Of a stretch of 64,000 nucleotides of DNA, positions 10,591 to 52,332 are shown piece after piece; within the stretch, counting starts at the first letter, position 1; each line of letters starts with the position of its first letter. This DNA is from Aldrovandia affinis. Its lineage: Eukaryota; Chordata; Actinopteri; Notacanthiformes; Halosauridae. A model generated the notes under the pieces. It was given only the letters and a program-made list of their open reading frames with translations, was not told the origin of the DNA and did not search any database. The position numbers were made by a program, and so were the translations under genes. Location of the stretch: NCBI GenBank assembly GCA_029706075.1, contig JAINUG010000015.1, positions 2,444,307 through 2,508,306 on the forward strand, written 5' to 3'.

Positions 10591-12140
10591 CTCATGGTCT
10601 TAAAGAAATCGCTACTGCCACAAGGTCAGCCCTGCCCTGAATAGTCCGGTCCTGAAGGCAAAATCCCTTAGGGCTTTCTAGACAAAAGGGGGTCCCAGCT
10701 ATATGGCATTGTAAGGTCTAGCCCACACAGGCCCATAATCCTCAGGAAGGGAGTGGCATATTACCTGGCTAGCGTACTAGAGGCCTTCTCCCCTCTCTGA
10801 GTGTTCTGGACCAGCATAGCCATACGTTGAGTCAAGATAATGCTCGTTATGTCCGAAACCCCCCTACCCCCTTTCTCCTCCTCCTTCAAAAGGGTCGTCC
10901 TCCTCAGTCTCTCAATGTAACTCCCTCAGACAAAGCCCCTTCCATTGGACTGGAAAGAGCACACAGGGAAGGAATAGGTCAGTGACTCACACCAAGCTGG
11001 TGACAGGAATAGCTGACCAGGGTGCCTGTTGCTGCACAGAAGTCCTCCACCACCTTGGTATCAGTGGTGATGAAGTGACTGTGCTGACGATGGTGATTTC
11101 ATCCATGTACACCATCAGCCGAGCCGCTCTCCTTGAGCCCCGGCAGTAGGTAGCCCCTGATGTTCTCATTCTGCCAAATGGCTCGGAGAAATGGCTGAAG
11201 GTAAATGATGTACAGGCAGGGCCGGATTAAATGGCTGGACTACACTAGGCAGACCATTTTTTTCGAGCCCCTCACCCGACAAACGCGAACATTTAACTGT
11301 CACATATTATTATTCTTATTCATTTAGGTAGGTATATATATTTTACTTTGTTGTAGTTTATTTATATTTAGGTATTTCTAGATAATTTGGTGCTCATGTA
11401 TTTATAGGGGTATAGGGCATTACGTTTAATTTATTCAGTTGCACTTTACATTTGATTTTATTATTTGTCTTTAGTTAGGTATTTAAATGGAAAGTGTACT
11501 CACATTTACAGATGCTTTCTTCTGACTTTCATCATAATCCTGGGAAGTGGTAAATTCGTTCTCAATCGTCAACAATGCAAATGCGCTTTCTTTTCCTTCA
11601 CTGTAGAAGTCAGGTTAATTTTAACACGTATAACACATTTCTCCGGAGCAATTTTCAATCGGTAATGCCAGATACATGTGAAGGCATATTTCCACATTGG
11701 GGAATGCATCGCCCAGGCCTAGCTCTCAGAGCTTCTTATACATGCCCATCACTGATTGTTCAGCCTTTACCATTGAGCTGAACTGGCAAAACTCCTCTGT
11801 AAAGTCATTCTCAAGGACATGTGGGTATATTTGTTTCAGATGTTCTGTGGCTGCATGCACTTCTGCCCATTGAATGAACTTTTGTAAGGACACCAATTTT
11901 TTCCTCATGTCCTTATTTAAATTTAAAAACTTATTTTATATACATTATTATTTTTGAATCCCTTTGTCTGGGCCCACCTGTGGCAATTAGACACTAGATG
12001 CGTGCCTAGTTTGCCTACGCATAGATCCGGCCCTGTGTACAGGTGTGCGAGAGGGCATCCCTGCCTGATGCCGGACCTGATGGGGAAGGGGGCAGTGAGG
12101 TGTTTGTTGCGGTGTTTTTCTGACTGAATATTTCAACCAA
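10591..12140 (-). mobile_element. Non-LTR (LINE) reverse transcriptase fragment, split by a hAT
   Basis: Two minus-strand pieces (12044 to about 12140, and about 10591-11208) belong together. The upper piece encodes GIRQGCPLAHLYI, the RQGCP motif of non-LTR reverse transcriptases. The lower piece continues with LQPFLRAIWQNENIRGYLLPG, then VYMDEITIVST, at the position of the catalytic YxDD (here YMDE), and later ERLRRTTLLKEEEKGGRGVS, typical of the region after the polymerase in L1/Tx1-like LINEs. Stops and frameshifts are present. The join is interrupted exactly by the hAT at 11217-12035. Assignment to L1/Tx1 is tentative. Confidence 0.7.
11217..12035 (-). mobile_element. hAT element with perfect TIRs and target duplication
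   Basis: This 819-bp element begins CAGGGCCGGAT and ends ATCCGGCCCTG, a perfect 11-bp inverted repeat. It is flanked by TGTACAGG at 11209-11216 and again at 12036-12043, an exact 8-bp target duplication. On the minus strand 11726-11908 encodes HAATEHLKQIYPHVLENDFT, similar to the helical part of hAT transposases of the ZMYM1-like/DUF4371 type. It is internally deleted and cannot be autonomous. It lies inside the LINE fragment, so it inserted later. Confidence 0.9.
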
Positions 12141-14097
12141 TCATAGAATATGAACTGGTTGATCCTATAGTAGTTAGGACTCAGTTGCTCAAGTGCATCG
12201 CAAATCTACCTACCCATGGCGTGTACTTCTTACTGCAAATTATTACTGCAAAACTGCAGGTTCCGGCAAAAAAATATTCTAGTTTTACAAATTTGAGTTT
12301 TAGACATTACCACCGTAATTTGTTAATACCTGCTGACTGTGGAAAACCTTTAATTCCCCTTCTCCCTAAAAACAAAGGGGTTTAAACCTTCTTGGAAAAA
12401 CTATTGATGTGTATTATTAACTCAATACAGCCTGCATACACTACCTGTATGAAAGTCGAAGAACATGAGAACTGCATTCAATACAGTAAAATACAATATC
12501 GATGTATAGTTTTTCTTAATGATGGATGTTTAATTAAAACCATACATATTGGAATACATCTGTTTTTTTTTTTTTTGAGTGCCTTGTTTTTGTTAATGAC
12601 ACCATTTCTTACTCATTGCCATGAGAAGGAATGAGCTCAAACTTTTCCTGATTTTGTTAAATTCATCTTTTTGAAATGCACATGTAATACATTCATGAAC
12701 AATTAGTTATACAGTTAATAGCCCTCAAACTAAAATGGCATAATACAAAATTACTTGTATTTATACCAAAATGTCTTCTCATGATGAAACAGTAAATTAA
12801 AATCTCCCATTAACCCTCTACATTTGGCATGTTCATTGAACATTGAACACGAACGTTATTAAAGGTAAGGTAGCAAGAAAAAAATCGCCCAAACTATCAA
12901 CGCACATTCATAGTTATGCCTTAACTATAATTTATTCCCAAAATTAACGTTTATAGTTAATTTTTAAAGGTATACTAAGCAATTTGACGTCATCGCTCAA
13001 TGGCGGTGCGACTTCCTACAGGAACTCATACAAACGGCAATACAACCATTAGCAATAGCGGAAAACGAATATAGAAACTAAAAGCAAAAAAACGAAACAC
13101 TGAATACAACAGGTACTTCGATGTCATTGTGTAAACATTGGAGCGGTGTTTTCGAGATGGAAAGAGCTGAAAATGGCTCAATTTATTAGCACCGATGACG
13201 AGGTGGTATCTTTCCTCTGAGCAGGGCTGGTTAAATACGGAATAAATAAATGATTATATAGATAAATTGATTGATATTAATTTCTACATTTATGAATTTT
13301 TCACTGATTTAAGGAATTATTTTGGCGGGTTTGATCCTCCATATGTTACATGTAGACAATAATACAGTCCTGTGCCACGGTGTGATACCCACGAATAATT
13401 CCGAATTATTCAACAATATTCAAACAATTCAAAAGGATTAAATATAATTGACTTACATACAGATTAGTTATTCGCATCTATTCAGTGTCATAATACAGTC
13501 GGGCTGTCTAATGCACTATCTTTAAAAAAAAACACTGTCATGAGATTCTGTACAAGCTCATAACTTCAGTGCAGTGCATAGGCTTCATAATGTGCGTAAC
13601 TTCAGTGCAGTGCATAGGCTACTGCATCCTAAAAGGCGTTTAGCGTTGGTTAGAGCTAGATTGACGTTACATCAACTTTTGGTTTTGCTTTTGGCCTTTT
13701 GGTTTATTTTATAGTATACCTCATTTTGGAAAGAAAGTGAGTATGATAATACACACGCCACAACCAATGGCATGCTATGGCACAGTACATTCATTAACAT
13801 TAAACGTTTCCTACCCGTTGGTATTAACGTTAGTGTTGATATGACGCGTATATATGAGGTATTGACATCTTGAGCTCCATAATATTTTACGATATGTAAA
13901 ATATTTGTGTCACCAAGATGTAGTATGCATTGTGAATTACCGCAACAAGTATATAATATTAACACAGTTTAGCAATTCTTTACGCGTACAATGTATGACT
14001 GGTCGCGTTGCTTAATTAACTGAGTGCAAGTGTCATTGCTAATGCTAGCTTGCTAGCTACCTCCATGCGGATGTGACATTTCAAAGAAGAGCGCGGT
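12141..14097. other. Intergenic DNA before usp7
   Basis: AT-rich DNA with no recognised exon. Between about 13557 and 13622 a roughly 40-bp unit containing AACTTCAGTGCAGTGCATAG is present twice in tandem. A block at about 12966-13210 (from AAGGTATACTAAGCAATTTG) looks like one end of a DNA transposon, but the partner end was not found. ORFs on both strands here are short and unconvincing. Confidence 0.35.
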
Positions 14098-14894
14098 CGC
14101 CATTTTGAGTTTTTGACTCAAACTGAATACCACAAACAAGGAAGAGAGTCGGATTAGCCTTAAAACAATTTAAAGCGATACTAGTATTTTACATATTACT
14201 AAACTGTAATAATTTATGTGAATTTAGCGAAATGAATACGGATATTTCTTACAGGGGAATTAAAACGGGCGTGACGATGTATTACCTAAACTTCTGAGTT
14301 AGTACGATTCCAAATTAGAAGCGGTATTGAATGGATACATTTTCACTCGCTCTCCTTTAATAGTGGGACTATCGGAGGCAAACAGACTGGAAATCTTGCA
14401 TGGAAACTTTGAATTTGTAGTATTGTCAATGAAAATTAAATGACCACTTTGAACTTGGCACAAGTTATAAACAAGGCATTCCTTCCTCTGGCTGAAGGTT
14501 TTGGTGAGAGTAGCTAGCTAGTTCTCTCACTTCGCCTCTTGCCCCATTTTCGTGGGGGCGGGGGCTGATTTGCCCTCTTGGAGTCCTTTTCATCCCTCAA
14601 CGTCAGCGACTAATACCCCATCAAGTAGTCGAGATTGGGCGAATAGCGAGCAAATACGTCCGCGTTTCTCTGCCTGCTCCCCCACCGATCTCCCTTCTAC
14701 AACCCCCAGCCCTGAGAGCTGGAAAGGTCGAGGTTGCTGCAGAACAGGCCCAGCCGCAAAGGCTCGACCTGTCTTCCCCTCCGCCCTCCCAAACACCCCA
14801 TCACCTTTTTCAGACCGGGTTCCTTCCTGAACTAGCACCAGGAAAGGGCGAGGGGGACAAAGACGACAGGCATCACCCCACAACAATCGTCAAA
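14098..14894 (+). promoter_or_regulatory. usp7 promoter and 5' UTR region
   Basis: This stretch lies directly upstream of the usp7 start codon. It contains one YY1-like word, CGCCATTTTG at 14098-14107, and becomes GC- and CpG-rich from about 14520 to the ATG, as expected for a broadly expressed gene with a CpG-type promoter. No TATA box at a convincing position. The transcription start is not determinable. Open frames on both strands here are by-products of the GC-rich composition. Confidence 0.5.
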
Positions 14895-45386
<30,492 letters not shown>

Positions 45387-46485
45387 CAACTGTGACGTAA
45401 TCGGCCTGACTAAAGATGTTAACCAAATCTGTTTTGTGCATCAATTTTAACAGCTGCAGAATTTTGAGAGAAATGCACCATGTATGTAATTCTCGGCAAA
45501 AAGATTTTGCTGGTGATGCTAATTCGTTGTTGAGGCTCTACAATTTGGCTACTGTGTCTGACTGCCTTTGTTTGGAAGGATGAATTGGATTTTAAGACCA
45601 ATGTGGGCAGTATGTACTCATTGGCTGTTTTGTTTTTAATAGTTAATGGCAAGAAAGAAAATGCTGCACGAAGATGGGGAGGCAATGGGGGAAAATTTGC
45701 CATTTTCAAAAGGTGTTCATCCCTTCAAAAAAATTGTAGGTGGAATAGGTTTGCTGATTGCCTAACGTGGCTGACATTTCCCGATCCTTTAGTGCAAGTA
45801 GTCAGTAAAAATAGTGGACAATTTATTTTCTGCAAATCTTGTACAAAACAAATGGCATCATTTTTGTTTTTGTTTTTGTTTTTTTTAAGTCTACTTCATC
45901 TTTGCACGTTCGCACTTAAGATTTTACATGTTTTTGTTTGTAAAAAAGAAAAAAGAAAAAAAACCTTTGGTTTTGACGATTTTGTTCTCTTCTCACTTTG
46001 CCGTGGGTTTATGTTGGACTTGTTTGATGGCTTTAGTGACTTTGGAAGTTTTGCTGTGATAGCAAGCAGCTGCAAACACATTTGACTGGTTGAGGATATA
46101 AACCAACTGAAATGCAGCCCTTTAGCAGAGGAGTGCTCACTAGCATATAGTACACTATTCACTTTGTAAAAAAAATATAATAATTGTATAATGAAAATGT
46201 AAAAAAAAAAAAAAAAAAAAAATCACTTGAATTGTTGGATACAAATCAATTCAGATGTTTATATTCATTGTGTAGTTTTTGGTCCCTGACTTTACATGAT
46301 TTTATTCCTAATTTTAACCAATGGCTACAATGGCTAGTGTCTAGTTTGAGTGCAGTACAAAGATGCAGATCTTCATTCAATTTCTCCGATCCAATTTCCT
46401 CCCATGTTGCAGCAGTGTACAACTTCCTGTATATTGCCTTTTTGCTGGAAATGTATGTTGAATAAAGTTTTCTATAAATATGCTT
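45387..46485 (+). other. usp7: usp7 3' UTR with poly(A) signal
   Basis: The region follows the usp7 stop codon. An AATAAA hexamer at 46461-46466 is followed by a T-rich stretch, a good cleavage context. A 22-base A run at 46201-46222 is genomic and could cause internal priming in cDNA libraries. The 166-codon open frame inside it (from 45585) has no recognisable similarity and is interpreted as untranslated sequence. Confidence 0.7.
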
Positions 46486-46559
46486 AAGTGAGATCCATCT
46501 TAAATCCAACAAACTGAGTCACACACACAATCCTTGTCCAAATAATGACACAAGCATTA

Positions 46560-47138
46560 CTTTCTTTTTTCTTTATTACACAACACATCACACAACACGT
46601 ATATGTATTAGCAAGTTAGAAAATGAATTGTTTCCCCACCCTTTTAGTTATAACCAAGTCTTCAAAGTGTAAATAACTAAAGTGATAGGCAAGTGTTGTT
46701 ACATTTTAAATGAAGCATTGGCACACAAAATGTCACAATGGCACCTATAAAAGTATTAGCCCCTTTGACATAACACCCACATACAATGTCAATGATGGAA
46801 ACATGGCCCTAGTTTCACTGCCCTAGTTATACTGGGGTCATTCAAAAAACCCTGCACAAACAGCAAAGCAGAAGATGCTGTACTGCTTGACATACCAATT
46901 TCTGTAGATCCAAAAGAGCTAAATATTCTGCACAGTGGTTGCAAGATGTTCATTTTTACACCAACTGCTTTGTATGAAAGCCTATTTCACAAATTGTAGA
47001 TTACTGGTAATTTGACTGATGCCCATATTCACATAGCAGACTTGCTGGTGATATGGAATTGTCGTGTTGCGTTCCTTTTACCCTTTGAGCAGGCAAGAAC
47101 TGACAAAAGGCTGTCCTTGGACACTCGTAATAAACCAG
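46560..47138 (-). other. 3' UTR of the LITAF-domain gene
   Basis: On the minus strand this follows the stop codon at 47139. A reverse-complement AATAAA at 46572-46577 is a plausible poly(A) signal. It faces the usp7 signal at 46461-46466, so the two genes end almost back to back. Confidence 0.6.
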
Positions 47139-48483
47139 TCAGCAGCAGGATTTCTTTTCAATATGAAGAATTTGATTGCACCTTGGGCAGGAGTGGTAGA
47201 CATCTTTGAAGTGTTTGACGAAAAATGGGATGATACAACAGCAAAGCACCAATCTATAAGACAAGAAAAGTTAGCAACCTAAAATATTTTCAGGCCCCTG
47301 AAAGTGTCTGCTCTTCATTGGCAAAAGGTTGTCGATTTCCTCCTTACCCGCATAAAATGAAGACGAAGCACATTATCCAAGCATAAGGACCGACTTTGTG
47401 GGTGACATTAGTCATGACCTGCAGCTGACAGGAAGTGCAGGTGGTCATCCCTGGAGAACGTCCCAGTTCGGTCTCAGCGATATACTTATTGGGTTCGGGG
47501 GGACTGTATTCTGATGGGAAAGACGTCATATGAAGTTATTCTTCACCTAGTATTAGCATTTTATGCATCGTGGGGTAATGCATTTTTATGCGACTTGACT
47601 TTTGTTCAAATACATTTTGGGCTGCTTTCTTTGATAAACTGCATTTGGAGCCACAAAATGGTTTCCAAAAACATATTCAAATGTCCACAAATCTTCCCTG
47701 GCAGCTGCTTCTTAGTAGTATGCAGATATTGTATGCACTTACAACTTCTGTTCAACCCTAAAATGTTTTATGGTAAAGAGCTGTGCATTTTATGGACCAA
47801 GAGGTGGAAGCAAAAGACCACCAGGGGCTACTTATGAATTCCCTTTGCACACTATGACAGTCGTGAAGCGACTCACAAGCATTGGAGGACAGAATGGAAA
47901 CAGAAATCATGTAGATCATGATATCCATTGTGCCTATACAATATTCAATTAAGCAACTGCATTAAAATCCAGACAGGTAAACACATGTTGCCGTTTGTAC
48001 TGTTCCTGAATGCGATAATACATTTTGTAAATTGGGGCAGTGAGTAGGTGCTCACCAGGTACCATAGCTTGAGGAACATCTTCCTTTCTGGATGTGGGTG
48101 GATGGAAGGGTGTGTGCAAATTGTAAACCTTCACTTCATCAACAATGCTGCCACCCACTAAAACAGTGAACAAGGCAAGTTGGTAAAACATTTGTCAAGC
48201 ATTATTTGTACAGATAAGTCCAACTAACCTTCAGTAGCTTTCCAGAATAAAGCATAGTTCAAAGTTCTACCTTTGAGGTTCTGCTGCACATTGTATTTGT
48301 TCACCATACTTTAGGACAATGCTGGTTTCCATTCCCACAAACCATTCCCCACATTTTCTATAAGTACATCCAAATTAAACTTAAATGGAGTAGAAAACAA
48401 TGGTAATGTGATATGGTAATCTTACCTGGTATAATATAAGGTGGAGGGTTCGCAGGTGCTTTCTTGCTCTCCTCAGTACTCAT
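47139..48483 (-). CDS. LITAF-domain membrane protein
   Basis: Four coding exons: 48426-48483, 48056-48157, 47348-47510 and 47139-47253. GT-AG junctions and phases agree over 438 nt, 145 aa. The N-terminus has a PPPY motif (residues 13-16), which can recruit NEDD4-type ligases. The C-terminal LITAF domain has CTSC (78-81), a hydrophobic membrane-inserting stretch (about 96-120), and HSCPRC (128-133), which closes the zinc site. It ends in KKSCC. Family members sit on the cytosolic face of late endosomes and lysosomes (established knowledge). The domain is complete, but the N-terminal half and Cys-rich tail are unlike human LITAF, so it may be a fish-specific LITAF-like paralogue and no symbol is given. 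An upstream non-coding exon may exist. Confidence 0.88.
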
Positions 48484-49286
48484 TTTCTTATGTTAAGGGG
48501 CTGCTGAACAGAAACATGCAATTAATCATCAAAATATTTAATTTGTCATTACTCCCTGTGTGCCACAACTTACGCTTAAAATGGTCTTTTTCCAATCGAA
48601 TAGGCTCAACACAACTCTGAAATGTTTGAAGAAACTACTGTTAAGATAAAATACCATAAAACTGATTGATTATACATAAGCTAACCAAACACAATTGTCA
48701 ATGCAGAAATCAGACCTCTTTATTTCACTCACCATAGGAAGTCTTTAAACAGGGGCATGTCTGATCCAGGAGGATAACTGATTTATCCTACACATGGCCC
48801 ATAAATGAGCAACATCACCACCCTAACAATTAACCAATTTAGAGAAGATATCCTTCTCACAAATATAGTGAGGTCTATCAGAATCATTATTCACTAATGA
48901 CACACAGCTGACACATCCTTAAAATTGACTCCATTGCATAAGGGTATATTGGGGCCATATTAAATGCCAACCAGGACATCCTAGTACAGGACATAGGTCT
49001 ATTTTTGTTAGTACTTGCATTCATTGCTGCCAACTCAATCAAACCGAAGCAAAGCATGCTCTGCAGCAATCCCACTGATCTTCAATTTTAAAAAATGAAT
49101 TCAATGGAGAGACTTGGTATGAATTTGGATGTCAAGCTTTTTCATGCACAGTGCAGTGGCCATTGATTGGTTAAGATGCCCCATGTGACACAATGAGGAC
49201 ACAAATGATATGCGTCCTCACATGCAAAGTATCACAAAATGTTTCACAAAGGTGTAAATTGAGCCATGGTCCAGGACAGCAACTGA
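48484..49286. other. Upstream region of the LITAF-domain gene
   Basis: No coding exon recognised. It should contain the 5' UTR (perhaps an extra non-coding exon) and promoter of the minus-strand gene at 48483. No TATA box or CpG cluster stands out. Confidence 0.35.
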
Positions 49287-49839
49287 GGCTGCGTCCCAAT
49301 AGTCTTTCTAGACAAGGGTAGAAAACAAGGGTAGAGGACGAGGAATCGAGCAGCACAGAGATGTGGTGGGAAGACATGAAACACCCTTTACACACCTGCA
49401 TCACCTGATGCGACATTAATAAGCAATTACATCAGTACAGTTCATTAATTAAACAATTAATGCAATTGATTGGCCAGAGTGTCTTCACACCTGACTCGCA
49501 GATAAAGAAAGAGAAAAACAGCAGTGCCTAGCCCACAGGGACTGTGATTTGAGGAACCCTGCTCTACTCCCTCCCTTCATTCCCATGTGTCAGACTCCAA
49601 AGTACTCTTTTTTTTTACCACGTTATATGAGTGACGGTTGTAGTAACAAAGTGCGAGTGAAGAGAGATGGACGGCCGATACCATTTTTAAATGGAATGGT
49701 CTCACAACTTGGAGAAATGCCTGCCGCTGTCATGGAAAAATGCCATTGCAGCTATAGCGATGCAGTTTACAATTTTACGGTTTACGACTTTGCAGTATTT
49801 TGTTTGTACCCACATAAAGCATTATTATACTGCATATAT

Positions 49840-51735
49840 TAAGTGGATATAAATAGTATTCATCCATTTTTCACTTTTTTTGTCTTACTTCATGGAATAA
49901 AAATTGATTTAATTGGGATATCTTGCTACTGATCATCACAAAATACTCTATAATGCCAAATAAGAAAACAACTAATGCTTTTTCTTGATTATTTACAAAT
50001 AAAAAACTGACAATTTATTCCTTAAGTATTCACTCCTTTTGCTAAGGCACCTAAATGGACTAAATGGTGCAATCAATTGTCTTCAAGGTTGAATTCACCT
50101 GTGTACAAACAAGGTATTTTAAATTATTTCAAATTAAATACATCTGTCTGTAGCTATGTTTCCATTCACTTGTCAAATGAATTTCAAGCGAGCAACTTAG
50201 AGGTCGTAAAAATAATGTATGCACATTTTGCCAGTGAAGGTGCATTCCCATTAAACCGGCTTTTGGTGAACAAAAAAAAGAAAAGCTGATCTTCCTTGAT
50301 GAATGCGGAAACAGCTGACTTAAATACTGTCGCATGACTTCAAACTTATCAACAATAATTTGGTAAAAAATGTTTCACAAAATTATCCTACCATGTCGAA
50401 CGTATAAACATTGTGTCAATATTGAGCAATGTTTACCAACATGTGTTGTTTCCATCACCACTGTCAACAATTTTTTTTATATGACTTTATTCACATTAAA
50501 AATGGCCTAATGGAAACATAGCTAGTGAGAGGTCCCACAGTTGGTTAGTGCTTTTCCAAACAAGAGCTTCATCATGAAGAAGATTCAAAGCAAATCCAAG
50601 AAAAGGTTCTTCAAAAGCACTAATCAGGGTAAGGATATAAGAAGATTTCTAAGACTTTGAATATCCCTGGGAGCACCGTTAAGTCCATCAAAAAGAAATG
50701 GAGAGAATAAGGCAGAAATCTGCCAAGGCAGGCTGTCCTCCAAAGCTGAGCATCAGTGCGAGATGGGCACTTGTTAGGGAGGCCACTAAGAGGCCTATGA
50801 CAGAGTTACAGTCTTCCATGGCAGAGATGGATGAAATTGTCCATGGGACAGCAATAGCTTGGGTGCTTTACTGAAACCATTGTTGAAGAAAGCTATCATG
50901 AAATCTCACCTAGAATTTGCCAGAAGACATGTGGGAGACTCTCAAACCAAGTGGAGGAAGATTCTACGGTCTGATTAGACAAAGATTAAACTTTTTGGCC
51001 TCAACATTAGGCACTATGTTTGAAGCAAGCCTAACACTATGCATCATCCCAAGAACACTTTACCTACTGTGTAACATGGTGGTGGGAGCCTAAGCGAGTC
51101 TCTTCTTCAGAGACTAGAAAACTTGTCAAAATAGAGAGGATAAAGGATGGAGCAAGATGGAGACATATCATTGAGGAAAACCTGCTGCCTTCTGCAAGAG
51201 ACCTGGGACTTGGGACCAGGGAGAAGATTTATATTCTAGCAGGACAATGACTCAAAGCATACAGCAAAACCACATTTGAGTGGTTTAAAAACAAAAAATG
51301 CAATGTCCTGGAGTGGCCCAGTCAAAGCCCAGACCTCATTGACAATCTGTGGAAAGATTTGAAAATTGCTGTTCCCCAATGTTCCCCATCCAACCTGGTG
51401 GAGCTCTAACAATTTTGTAAAGAAGAATGGACAAAATGTGCAGTGCCCAGATGTTCAAAGCTGGTAGAGAGGTACCCAGATAGATTAGATTAGAAGACCT
51501 TTATTATCCCAAAAGAGGGAAATTCACTGAAGCTTGCTAGTCGCTACACGGGCAGCGCCATCTTGGTTCCAACATTCAAATGCAGCTTCACATAGGCTCA
51601 CAGCTGTAAATGCAGCTAAAGGTGCTTCTATGAAGTATTAAGTCTAGGGGGGTGAATACTTATGGAATCAATTGTTGTCTGTTTTTCATTTGTGATTAAT
51701 TAATAAAAACCTTTAGAATTATTTGACGACATGTC
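49840..51735 (+). mobile_element. Degenerate Tc1-like transposon
   Basis: Ends resemble Tc1 inverted repeats (ATAGTATTCATCC near 49851; GGGTGAATACTTATGG near 51649). The interior has decayed transposase: the N-terminal part starts near 50571 (ATGAAGAAGATTCAAAGC), and the C-terminus reads LEWPSQSPD and DNLWKDLK (about 51305-51370). Many stops and frameshifts. It is itself interrupted by a MITE at 50151-50524 and by a LINE- or SINE-like piece near 51480-51600. Confidence 0.8.
50151..50524. mobile_element. MITE with 16-bp perfect inverted repeats
   Basis: TAGCTATGTTTCCATT at 50151-50166 and its exact reverse complement at 50509-50524 bound a 374-bp non-coding element. If TA is the target duplication, the element proper is GCTATGTTTCC...GGAAACATAGC, which would suit the Tc1/mariner superfamily. 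It lies inside the Tc1-like copy, in the part corresponding to its 5' untranslated region. Confidence 0.8.
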
Positions 51736-51764
51736 TGAATATAACACCATTCTTGCATGAGAAA

Positions 51765-52090
51765 TTCCATCATTTGGTATTTTGTTGATGGTGGTGGAAA
51801 ACACAGTCTCAGGTGTTTTCTGGGTTGAGCTCTGGTGACTGAGACAGTCATGGAATATGCCTTATGTTGATCATTTTCATCAAATCATTCAGTGACCACT
51901 CATGCCCTGTGAATGGGGGCATTGTCATCCTGGAAGAGACCACTCCCATCAGGATAGAAATGCTTCACCATAACATGAAAGTGATCACTCAGAATGGCTT
52001 TGTATTAATTGCTGTTTACCTTGCCCTCTATGTGGTTGAGTGAACCTAAATAATGGCAGTTAACCCATACCATAACATAGCAGAACCACC
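51765..52090 (-). mobile_element. Second Tc1-like transposase fragment
   Basis: On the minus strand the sequence reads FQDDNAPIHRA, then a stop, and VVTE, matching the DDE block around the second catalytic aspartate of another Tc1-like group. Later sequence is decayed. It is in the opposite orientation to the adjacent Tc1 copy and so represents a separate insertion. Confidence 0.55.
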
Positions 52091-52332
52091 AGTGGTGAGT
52101 GAACAAAAATGGGAACTTCACTTTTCATAAAGTAGAAATAGGTCTGCCCTCAAAATAAGGGATAGTTGACACATCCAATATTTACAGGGGATTACAGTGA
52201 GGATAGCGAAATGACCAAATTAACTACATTTACCAGAATTGAATTGAGCAATTGTGAGGTATACGACGAGAAGTAGACGAAGTTAGAGAACAAGAAAATG
52301 AGGAGACAAGGAAAAAGTATTGGGATGCAGCC

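Larger units (their letters stand above)
49287..52332. mobile_element. Large inverted-repeat element carrying nested transposons
   Basis: GGCTGCGTCCCAATA at 49287-49301 and TATTGGGATGCAGCC at 52318-52332 are inverted repeats with one mismatch. Subterminal stretches rich in AGACAAGG/AGGACGAG words are also similar in inverted form. The 3.0-kb interior consists mostly of Tc1-like copies. No flanking target duplication was found and no transposase of its own is visible, so the superfamily is unknown. Confidence 0.55.

Noticed and set aside
14552..14886. Open frames on both strands before the usp7 ATG
   Set aside because: They lie in the CpG-rich 5' region, overlap each other on opposite strands and have no recognisable domain.
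45585..46085. 166-codon open frame in the usp7 3' UTR
   Set aside because: It lacks similarity to any family, is Phe- and Lys-rich as expected for AT-rich DNA, and lies within the 3' UTR before the poly(A) signal.
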